NCBI RefSeq assembly: GCF_052324685.1
Contig: NC_135218.1
Coordinates: 17,456,979 to 17,520,978, forward strand
Length of the DNA stretch: 64,000 bases
Origin: Brachyhypopomus gauderio
Taxonomy: Eukaryota > Chordata > Actinopteri > Gymnotiformes > Hypopomidae
Reading direction: 5' to 3'
The position numbers and the translations under genes are program-made. The notes beneath the pieces were generated by a model that was not told where the DNA came from, searched no databases, and saw only the letters and a list, made by a program, of their open reading frames with translations. Numbering within the stretch: the stretch's first letter is position 1; every line of letters starts with the position of its first letter. Below, piece by piece: positions 47,901 through 60,200 of the stretch.

Positions 47901-50900
47901 TGTGCAGATGCTGAACGTGCACTTCTGAGTGTTGTGTGTACTCTGATGGAGTGTGTCTAGAGTGAAAGGCAAGGAAGGAGAAACGTGCGTCTGCCGCTTC
48001 GTCAACACTCCCCTTGTCACTGCGGTGTGCCGCTCACTCTGCGGGGTGCTTTTTGTTTAAAAGTGGATGGTGGAACACAGCCAGGTTGGCAAGAGTTCAG
48101 GTTGGCACTGACCGGGTGGGTTAGCGCTTCATGCCAGGGCCTGGAACACACTGATGACGTACTCTGCAGCGGTGAGAGATGTTAGACCTCTGCTGGTGCA
48201 CAGGTTTCCATAGCTTTAAACCAAGCTGCCCGACACTTCTGCCTGTGATTCAGTGTAGGCCGAAGCTGGTCAGATCTGCTCTGATTCAGTATTCTGGGGA
48301 GGTGATGATTGGATGTATATGAATATATGTTATATGGACATTGGAGTGATCAGTTTGCTGATTTGATAATTATTTGTGCATAAACCTGCCTCCAAATTCG
48401 ACGATTAGTTCAAAGTCAGTTTTTAACCCAGGAACCTGAAGGAGTCAGGCCAATGTCAACCCTAGGACCTACACGAGACGAAGTTGACACGGTCTGTGTA
48501 TGCTTAATCAAAGTACTTATGTCCGGCAGCCTCCGTCTGTGCTTATTTGAGCAAAAGGTCACGTGTGTTGACTCCCTCCTTTGCTGAGGGATGTTCCCAG
48601 TGAGTGTCCATGTGTGGGCTTCAGCCTCGGCCTCCTCCTGCTGTAGACCCCAGTGGTCTGAACTAAAGGCCTTGTCTTCAGCTGTGAGAAGGACTAATGA
48701 GTTGCTCTTGGCAGTGTTGAGTTAAAGGACTCCTGGCTCTGCTTGAAACAGCTTTGACCAGGCTATTTTTAGCAGTGCAAGATTGCATTATCACACGCGA
48801 TATTAAAGTACTTTTGGAAAATATCAGCAGGCAGAATCCATTGGAATTGTGGGTTGGGTATTTGAAGAAGGAAAAAAAAAGATTTCTGATCAAGTTAGAA
48901 ACTTTGTGGGTGAAGTAAACTAAATCTTCCTTGGATTAAGTGTACTTGTAGGTAGACAGATTTGATCCTCATAAACACTGACTCTCAAAGAGTCAAACTT
49001 TTGCAGAATACATTGTCACTAGTTGTAACAAGGGTGTTTTTCTTCATCTCTGATCTTGTCTCTGCGCAGGATCTCGTCAGGAAGGGCATTCCGCATCACT
49101 TCCGAGCAATAGTATGGCAGCTGTTGTCCAATGCCCAGAACCTGCCCATAAAGGACCAGTACTCTGAGCTGCTGAAGATGACGTCGCCCTGCGAGAAGCT
49201 CATCCGCAGAGACATCGCCCGCACGTACCCCGAGCACGAGTTCTTCAAGGAGAAGGACAGCCTGGGCCAGGAGGTCCTCTTTAACGTCATGAAGGTACGC
49301 TCTCGTGAACAGCGACTCTTGAAGGTTCTCTCTTTTGAACTCGTGCTCTTGAAAGTATGATCTCCGGATCTTTCATTCTCTTGATATCACCCTACCTCGG
49401 ACCACTCTGCTTTCCAGTGGAAGCCGTGCAGGATTGGATGGGTTGGCTATTTTTTGGGATGTCATTGGTTCAGCACTGGTTAATGCCTTTGGTGAATGCT
49501 ATTGGAAAGGAACTTAAGCTCAGTTAGGGCATTGTCTTTGTGGTTGGGCAATGGAGCTCTAGGACGTTGTTTTAATGAAAACATCAGTTAAATGTCTGAA
49601 TGTAGATGTAGTTGGTTGAAAATGTTGAAGGGATCCCATGACTACAGCACCTGAGTCTGACCTTGAGTAGTAATGGTAGCACATGTAGTGTTAAGTATTC
49701 CAAATAGCCTTTGGGAATTGGTTGCAAACCTCAGCTTAGTAATGGCGTTTAAATGTAGAACACCTCTGGTCAAGAAGGCATTGGTGTGAGGTTTTTGGAA
49801 ATTGTATCTTGGCTCTAAAACGACAAGATGAGTGTTTTGGTTTCACAGAGGTATTCATTAGACAGGCTTAGCGCTCGGTGCTGTTCTGGTGAAAAAGATA
49901 CGGTCTCTAGTTCCTGTTGCCTCATGTCCACAGGTCCGTGTTCTCACCCCTGCACAGTTCTGCTAATGGATTCTGCTGCTCTACAAAGAAATTGGTCTGA
50001 TCAGCGATTTTTGGCACTGTGGTACATGGCAGGAATAAATGCTTAGACACGAAGATTCTGTGGCCTTTCATGTATTTCACTGAGGATCCTTGTCACTAAT
50101 AATGTTGTTTGGGACTCTATTCATACTTCCAAAGTGTTACAATGACCTACGTGACCTGCTGGGTGCAGAAGCTTCCCATCACCTTTGGATTGATGTTGTT
50201 GAATTAAACCTTCATCCCTGCTGACAGCATCTCAGCCAGTTCCTGTTCATTTCCTTTTGAATCCAGCTGATTCAGGGCAAATGCACATTAAGGCCCCCGA
50301 ACACTCAGCTGACACCATGTGTTGTAGAAAACCGTCGCGAACACAGTCCCTGAAGTGCTCACGCAGCAGGGCTCCTGGACAGTGACTATTTTGAGCTGTC
50401 TTGTGTCTAAAAATGATTAGTACATTTATAGACTTAATGACTGTTGTTAGGCCCTTAGAACATCTGTAGATGTAAGAATATTAGCAGAACATTCCGGATT
50501 ACACACGCAGCTCATCAGCGCAGCTCGTTATGCTGTAACCCTAATTGTAACTACAACAGCTTGATGGCAGTTCCTACATACTGCTTTGGGTCCACTCATT
50601 AGGCTCCACTCATTAGGGTCCACTTCTTGTTGTCACAGGCATACTCACTGGTGGACAGGGAGGTGGGCTACTGCCAAGGGAGTGCCTTCATCGTGGGTCT
50701 GCTCCTCATGCAGGTAACCGCCATCAAACCGAACAAAATCGGCATTATTCCGTGTTTAAACCAAACATAAAGGTTTACGTCTCTGCATGTGAAGTAATGA
50801 GCATGAGTAATGAGTGTCTGGATAAAATGATCAATGTTTATACAAATACCTATACTTAACAGTATTTGTGTATTGTGATATATTTAAGTTTAAATAATAA

Positions 50901-52058
50901 ATGTTAGTTTGTCAGAGTTGGTGACACTGTGTGTTTGTGTACGGTTAGATGCCAGAAGAGGAGGCGTTCTGTGTGTTTGTGAAGTTGATGCAGGAGTATC
51001 GTCTGAGAGAGCTGTTCAAACCCAGCATGGCTGAACTGGGTCTCTGCATGTACCAGTTTGAGTGTATGATTCAGGTGGGTGCTGACTGGGTGTGTGACAC
51101 AAAATATTTGATGAAGGGAAACAATGATATGGGTGTATGTGTACAGTCTTAAGTAAAATCTAAAATCTTAAGTAAAATCTAAAATCTTAAGTAAAATCTA
51201 AAAGTAATATACTGTTTTTCCACCCAAGCAATTAATAACTGTATTAAAATATATGTATTTTAAGAGCAGGAGGTACACGCAAGGTTGATGAATGTATTAG
51301 GTGATCATTTTCTTGGTGATAATGTGGTGAAGACATGCATGTATGGGTCTGGATTTGATGTTTGTAGTAGTCTAGCATTTGTTTGTACTGTTGGTACAAA
51401 CATGCCACTGTGCGAAGACACCCTGGGGAGAGGTGCCCTGACAAAGACAGGCATGTCTCTCCGTGTCCTCGTCTTGACACTCTTCTTGGACGTCTGTGTC
51501 TCCACCAGGAGCAGCTGCCCGAGCTCCATATACACTTTCAGGCGCAGAGTTTCCACACGTCGATGTACGCCTCATCCTGGTTTCTCACCATCTTTCTCAC
51601 CTCCTTTCCCCTGCCTGTTGCCACAAGGATCTTTGACATCTTCATGTGCGAGGTGAGAAGACAGCGAGTCCCAACAACCATCTTCTATCGGAGGCCGCCG
51701 TCTCGGGTTGCCCTGAGTGTTATGCGCTCACACTCGCGTTGACATATGTTTCCATTCTTGTTTCTAAGGATTCGTGCTGCTTTTAGCTGGTATGCTGGTA
51801 TGAAGTGGGTGTTGGAATGCGAGCGATGACTGCCCTCTGCTGGCTCAACACGGTCATTGAAGATACTTCATTAACGTTTGCTTGTGTAATTGTATAGGGC
51901 CTGGAGATAGTTTTCCGTGTAGGCCTGGCCATCCTTCAGATGAATCAGGCAGAACTCATTCAGCTGGACATGGAGGGCATGTTACAGGTCTGTAGGTTTT
52001 ACTTTTGTTTCTGTTGTCTCACCTTCTAGATCGTTCTACATGGTTGCTCACCCAGCCG

Positions 52059-52095
<37 letters not shown>

Positions 52096-55000
52096 TGTGT
52101 GTGTGTGTGTGTGTGTTGGTGCTTCCTCTGATGGTGTCTCTTTTCAATCAGTATTGTTTTGTCTCTGCTTTAAATTGACCTGGAGAGGAGCTTAATATTA
52201 ATGAGATGTTCTTTCAAATTTGATGATTTGGCTGTGAATAATATTAATGCACTGATGGTGTCCTCTACCCCATCCAGAGCAGTTAAGAGAAGGGGATGTC
52301 ACCTTTCCACTGTGACGTCTCCCCTTTATTGTATATTTAGCTTGTCATTTGAGAGGACGGAGAGTAGAACAGTTGGAACTCTCCACATTTCTGTTGTCTT
52401 TTAGTATTTTCAGAAGGTCATCCCTCACCAGCTGGACAGTGGGCCCGACAAAGTTATCCAGGTTGCTTACCAAGTGAAATACAATGCCAAAAAGATGAAG
52501 AAGTACGTATACACTCTCCAGAAGACATGATCTGGATTTGATTGATTGATTGATCGATCTGATCTCTCCGAGAGTAGCTGTAAATGTGTTATATGTTGTA
52601 CATTTGCAGGTTGGAGAAAGAATACACTACCATAAAAACTAAGGAGATGGAGGAACAGGTGGAGATAAAGGTGAGATGTTGGCATTTTTGTCATTTTTGT
52701 ACTGTGTTTCTGTGGTGTATATGCTTCCTTTATGGATCACCACAGATTTGTAGAAACTGAATGTTTGGTGGGACTGCAGGTCATCGCTGGGTCTCTCTTG
52801 TTTTGCAGAGACTGCGCACAGAGAACAGACTGCTGAAACAGAGGATCGACACCCTGGAGAAGGTGAGTGCTGGCTGCATATTCGACAGAAGGGGAGGAGC
52901 CGTGCGCTGTCAGTCAAACCATTTCACACCAGTCAAGCTCATCGTTACGCTGACTTTCATCTCCGACCTTTTCGTGACATGTCTCTCTGCTCACCATCGC
53001 TCAGAGAGAGAGAGAGAGAGACAGAGCGCTCACATGTACTAACATGGCTGTACATCTGCACGAGCAATAACAAATACATATTTACCCACCGGGGCCGCGA
53101 GTACTGACCAGTAGGCGTGCACAGCGTGCATGTTGGCTGTGTTTGTTCAAACAGGTAAGTAAAGTTCAGACCAGTGCACATCCGTCAGGCATGATGGTTC
53201 CAGTCAGGCAACGCTCCACCGGTTTATAACACTAACTGTACGGCTGCACGCAGACCCTGGCCGGTCGTGTCAGGCCTTCATTCCATGCCACGACCCGTGA
53301 ATGCGGCATGCAGTGTTGCATGATGGGACACTCCAGCTGTGCCCCGGTGAATGGCGCAAGTTGTTTGCACTGGTTCGTCAAGACAAAAGGAAATACCCTT
53401 CTGGCCCCTCCCCCTAACTTCCTGCATGAGATGCATGTTAACCTTTAGTGCTCTCCAAAACCATGACTGATGTCCCCACACCTAACCAGACGTCGTAAAC
53501 GAGCATGGCGACCACGTGACCACGTTCAGACTCTCCATCGCTTCTGGCATTTTCTGCTCTTCCACTGCAGTTTCTCCGTAGCATTCACTGCTTTGCTTCA
53601 TCACTGCTGCTGTGCTGTCACACCTGTGTCGTCACATCCAGGTTCCAGCTCTGGTCTTTTTCTACCCCGATTCTCTCCAGCAAATTTACATGGGCTTTTC
53701 TAACCTCTGTATTTCCTTATAGTATGTCCATAAGACAAAAGAAAACATGTTGACACGGCATTAGGGGAGTTGGGGAGGAAAAAGAACAGTTTTCTGTCAG
53801 AAATCACTGTTTTTTTTTTTTGGTTTTACACTTCTGTGTTGTAATGTCCTTTGATTTCTCTCTCTCTCTGTGCCTTCCTTTGTGGATTTTCTGTTTGTAG
53901 GAAAGTGCTTCCTTGGCAGATAGATTGATCCAGGTATAACCTTCACTCTTCTCTCCCCCTGACCGTCTTCTTTCGGACTGTTTTCTACTTACTTGGGCAA
54001 CTGTTGAGTGATTTGAATGTTTTGGAGTCATTGGAAGAATTCATGATGTAAAATGAAGCAGAGAAAATTCAAGATTCCAGAACATCCCAATCAACTAGCA
54101 AAAGACACGTCTAGGTTAAACACCTCCATATACTGCTGTATTGCTCTCCTTGCTGTGCATGCTTGAAATTACTTTGATAATTACACTTTTTAGTGAATTT
54201 GATTAACAAAATAAGCCCTGCTCTGAAGGAAAGTATTTTAACTCTGGCCGTTGATCTTGGTGATTGATGGAATTACCCCCCCACCCCACCCCACCCCTAG
54301 AAATCAAGACCAAACAATAAAAGAAAATCTAATCTGTGAAATCAGCTCCGTGATCATCTAACCTGATATATTATCCCTATAAGAGCTGTTAACAGCATGT
54401 TGGCACATCCACTTCTAGTTTACTTGCCCCCTCTGCATCGTTTGCCTTCACACCGCCCCGCCCCGCCCACTTGGTTCATCCCGCCCACTATTGTGCGTGA
54501 TTGGTTGCGTCAGGGTCAGGTGACGCGAGCACAGGAGGCGGAAGAGAATTACCTGGTCAAGCGGGAGCTGGCCACGGTGAAACAGCAGTGTGAAGAGGCC
54601 AGTGCGCAGCTGGAACAAGCCCAAAGCACCATCAGGCAGCTCCAGCTGAAGCAGCCGCCTGCGGTAAGGAAATGTTCACAGACCACAGACAGCGCCCCCT
54701 ACAGGACAGGAGGACTGCTCAGAGCCTGCTGCTTGGAGAGAGAGAGAGATATTCCAAGGGGAATAAAAAAAAATAAAATAACACACGCGTGCACTCACAC
54801 TCAGAAGTGCTTTTTGAACTCTTTGGTAAGGCATTTCACTTAGCCAGAGATTCATACAGTTGCCTAGCAACACAGTCTGGGCTGTGGCAGAAATGGGATT
54901 TGGCAGTTCTTGTAATGGCACCATTCACATACATGACTGCGGGTTGGGACACGGTGTTTGGAGGAGAGCTGTGGTCATTTGCACGCCCAACTACGCTAAT

Positions 55001-55385
55001 CAGCCTCGGGAATATGTATGAGCATGCAGATAATGCTGTGAATGGTCTCCGGGAGGCCCGTGGTCCTGCTGTGAACTGCTGGAAGCTAAATGAACAGTAT
55101 GGGCATTCTCACCATAGAGACGGATCTCACTCGTTTGCACACTCGTGCTCGGGCATGGTGTAGCACCATGAGTAGTAAAGCACCATTGTACCTGTGTTGC
55201 TCTGTGAGTGACTTTTTTTTATTGATTTATCTTTTTGATGCTTTTTTTCCTCATGAGGCATCAAATTTTTAGACTCTGCATGAGAGACATCCCCACCGGG
55301 ATAAGCTGAACTCAACTATGAATGTGGGGAAAAAATGATGGCAGTAAGATGGCCGTGTTGCACAAAGGAAGGGTGTGTGTGTGTG

Positions 55386-55419
<34 letters not shown>

Positions 55420-56436
55420 AAACTGAAACAGTGAAACTGTAAAGGTGTGTGATCCTCTGTTAGAGCCGTGCTCTCTCGCTCTCTTGTAGAAGGTGAACCC
55501 ACGTTACTCGGAGGACTTCGTCCTGCAGCTGGAGAAGGAGCTGGTGCAGGCCAGGCTGAAGGAGGCTGAGTCCCAGTGTGCCCTCAAAGAGATGCAGGAC
55601 AAGATCCTGGACATGGAGCAGGTGTGCTCATCATCTCCTCCACCACCTACATTATACACTCCTCTATTTACATGTATTGTTTTGTACCAAAGAGACTGTG
55701 CAGGGAGTGTGCTGCAGGTTCAAGTGAAAAGTGTGTGTTGTGTTCCAGAGAAACACGTCTCTGCCGGATGAGAATAACGTGGTGCGACTGCAGGAGGAGC
55801 TGATAGGTGTGAAGCTCAGGGAGGCCGAGGCTCTGATGGGCCTCAAAGAGCTCAGACAGCAGGTGCGGGACCTGGAAGACCATTGGCAGGTGAATAACCT
55901 CTTACTCTCTCACTCACTCACTCACTCACACACACTCACTCACACTCACTCACTCACGCACGCACTTACGCTGTGCCACTCTGCTGCGTAGAGGCACCTG
56001 GCGCGTACGGCTGGCCGCTGGAAGGACAGCCCTCGCAAGAACACCAGCAGTGAGCTGCAGGACGAGCTGATGAGTGTGAGGCTGAGAGAAGCAGAAGTTC
56101 AGGCTGAGCTGCGCGAGACCAGGCAGAGACTGCTGGAGATGGAGACGCAGGTACACACACACACACACACACACACAAACATACACACACACACACACAC
56201 ACACACATAGAAACATATATATACACACACACACACACGCATAGAAACATATATACACACACACACACACACATAGAAACATATATATACACACACACAC
56301 ATAGAAACATATATATATATATACACACACACACATAGAAACATATATATACACACACACACATAGAAACATATATATATATACACACACACACACATAG
56401 AAACATATATATACACACACACACTTAGAAACATAT

Positions 56437-56473
<37 letters not shown>

Positions 56474-56562
56474 CATATATACACACACACACACACATAG
56501 AAACATGAATATATACACACACACACACACACTTAGAAACATATATTTACACACATAGAAAC

Positions 56563-56601
<39 letters not shown>

Positions 56602-56922
56602 TAGAAACATATATATACACACACACACACATAGAAACATATATATACACACACACACACACACACATAAACATATATATACACACACACACACACATAG
56701 AAACATACACACACACATGCACACACATAGAAACATATATATATATATATATACACATATACACCCACACATAGAAACATATACACACACACACACACAT
56801 GCACACACATAGAAACATATATATATATATATATATACACCCACACACACACACACATAGAAACATATATATATACACACACAGAAACATATATATACAC
56901 ACACACACACACACACAGAAAC

Positions 56923-56977
<55 letters not shown>

Positions 56978-57058
56978 CATATATATACACACACACACAC
57001 ATAGAAACATATATTTACACACACACACATATATACACACACACACACACATAGAAAC

Positions 57059-57096
<38 letters not shown>

Positions 57097-57219
57097 GTAG
57101 AAACATATATATATACACACACACACACACACATAGAAACATATATTTACACACACACACACACATAGAAACATATATTTACACACACACACACACATAT
57201 ATACACATATACACGCACA

Positions 57220-57262
<43 letters not shown>

Positions 57263-60200
57263 CTGTATGAAAAATGTGTACAGCAGTATAGCACAGAGGA
57301 CCTGCTTCCGTGCTACAGGTCTTATGTAAAATTCTCAGTGTCTATGACATGAAGTAAAGGTACATGCCTCATCTGGATTACCTCTACAGTGGTTATCAAC
57401 CTTTTTACACTACGTTGCGCCGTAGAAAATATTGGAACTATGTTATTTTTTTATTGTTAAAAAAATGTGAAGGAGATTTCTCCATTTACCACTAGAGGGC
57501 GTGTGTCTACCACTAGTGGTTACAGTTTGAGAACCAGTGCGCGAGAGGGCGACAAAGGTCTAGCTTGAACTTGGGTAGCCTATGTCGCAGACACTTCACA
57601 GTTCAGTCTCTTGGACATATTAACTTTTTTTTATTAATCCAGAAATGTTCTCCTTAGTTGTCTGCCTCCAAATGTATATATATATTTATGTATGTGGCTG
57701 ATGAACATTGTTTGAATCAGTCAATTTCTGTGTCCTTTAACTTTCCAATACATTATGATTGAGGCTTTAAAGTTCTTCATGAGTTCCAGGCATAGATTCT
57801 GAATGCATTAGGGATATTTGGCTTTCAGGTGAACAATTTATTGACACAAAAGACCACAACTGGTCAACAAAAAATGTCAATGTCTCAGTAATTTGTCATG
57901 TGCCCATGAGTATCAATTACAGCTGGACAACGATGTCTCATGCTGTTCACAAGTCGACTTTATTGTCTGCTGAGGCGACACTCCACTCTTCTTGAAGGGC
58001 CCTCAGGTCATTGAGGTTCTGGGGTGCAGAGTTATGAACTTCTACAAGGTGACTCAGCTGATCCTGTAGGTTTTCTATGGGATTCAGGTCTGGAGAAAGT
58101 GCAGGCCGCTCCATTTGAGGTTCCCCAGTCTCCAGCAGCCGTTGATGATGCAACCTTGAGCTGAAACGTTGTTATCTATGATGAAAAGAAATTAGGCCTG
58201 TGTTGTTTATGCATAGGCACATGGACTTGATTAATGGTGTTATTCAAGTAGTATGAGCTTGTTACTGTACCATTCATAAAGTATAGAGCAGTTTAGTAGA
58301 GTAGACACAACTGCCCACACTATAATACCAACACCACCACCACCATTTACATTTACGGCATTAGCAGACGCTCTTATCCAGAGGGACTTACAAAGTGCTT
58401 TGCTTCTGATCACAGAATACATCCTAGGTAATAGTACGGATAGGCCAGAATTCAAGACACCATTGAGTCAGACTACTACTAAACTACAGGAATCAATATC
58501 ATTACCTAATGTTTTGCAAGTTAGACGTTTGCCAAGAAGCACAAATAACCATAGACAGACATACAATTTAAGAACAACGGCAAGTGGTATCAGCTGAGTT
58601 AGTGCTCTGGTAAGAACTCAACAAACAGGTGAGTCTTCAGTCTATGCTTGAAGATGGCAATAGACTCTGCAGGCCTAGCAGCTAATGGAAGATCGTTCCA
58701 CCATCTTGGAGCCAGGACGGAGAATAGTCTGGAGCTTTGTCTTCCATGAGACTTTATACATGGAGTTTCGAGTCGGTTTGCCTGCACACAACAGTGGCTG
58801 TTCATAGCGGTCTTCTTGTCATCTCCAACATTGTTGGCAGCCATCATTTCTGCTCAACGTGAATCGACTTTCATCAGTGAACCGAAGCCCTCTGACTCGT
58901 GCATGACACCTGAGCCCGGTGGTGTGGTCAGGTACCCTTGCAGGTCATCTAGCACGCAGACCACTCTGATATAAATGGTTTTGAATGGTCCAACATGACA
59001 CTTGGGTACCTCTCACCTCCCTTAAATGTGCCTGGAGTTGTGTGGCATTCAAGATTCGGTTCCGCAGGGCACCGTTAACAATGAAGTGGTCATCAGTGTG
59101 GGCTGTGGCCAGAGGACGTCCACTTTCTGTGACTCTTTTCTGTAACCAGTCTCTGTATCTCTGTTGCAACTTGCTGATGACATTCTGTGATTCTTTAAAC
59201 TCAGTGGCCACTTCCGTCTGAGAACATCCTGTTTGAAGCCTCGCAATGGTGAGGTACTGTTGATCAATTGTTGGGTGTCGCCTTGGTCTCATGTCAAAAT
59301 GTGAACAGCACGATGAGGAGGACTGTTTAAATACCAACTCGAACTGAACCTGGAAATGTATTGGTCGATTCATGCATCAAACACCTATTGTGAATTTTGC
59401 CATTAAGCTCCTTGTTGCAGAACAAGTTGTGCAAAAATTACTGAACCATTAAACAGTTGGACATGAGTTTAGAGAAAAGTGTAGAGAAGGTCACATCAAG
59501 TACATTACAAACAGGTAGATTTTAGGTTCATCCTGAAATTTAACCCGAAAGCCAAATGTCCCTAAAGCCAAACATTCATATTGTGCGTAGTGCATTAATA
59601 GAACTGCACCTGTTTGATTGGGCACATGGATATATGCAGCAAACCTGCTGTGGTTGTACAGTGAGCACGGTGATCTGCTGTCTGCTGGCTGGTCTTCACC
59701 TGACTCTGGGAACGTTGAAGAACTGACCTACATCACCTCACCACCAGCCTCTGGCCCTTTCGCCCAAGGTTGAATATGCTTGTCAAAGCAAAATGGCGCA
59801 GGTTGAAGTCCCAACTTTAACCACTCTGTGCAGAACCAGATCCACACCAATCAGCTGCGGAGGGCAGAACAGGAGGCCCGGCACCTACAGGAGAGGCTGC
59901 AGATCCTGACCAATCAGACCAAGATGCTGCACGGCGAGCTGCAGGAGGCCAAGCGCAAGCAGGCTGAGACCGAGTGCAAGGTGAGCAAGGGGGAGGGGCT
60001 ACACCTGGCTGGGGTGGGCGGGGCTAGGCGGGGTCAGTGGGTGGCGCCAACACTGTGCTCTGGCCACCACTGTGATGAAGCACAAGGCGGAGCAGATGTC
60101 CCCATGTTGTGCGAATGTCATGCTGTTTCATCACCAGCGTTACTGATTCGGTGAAGGCTATCTTATCTGGGGTCACACTCAGCAAATCCTCTCTTGTAAA

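Noticed and set aside
56099..57329. Very long Cys/Val/Tyr-rich or His/Thr-rich open frames on both strands
   Set aside because: They are translations of (AC)n/(AT)n repeats with no stop-forming codons; the area is an evi5 intron.
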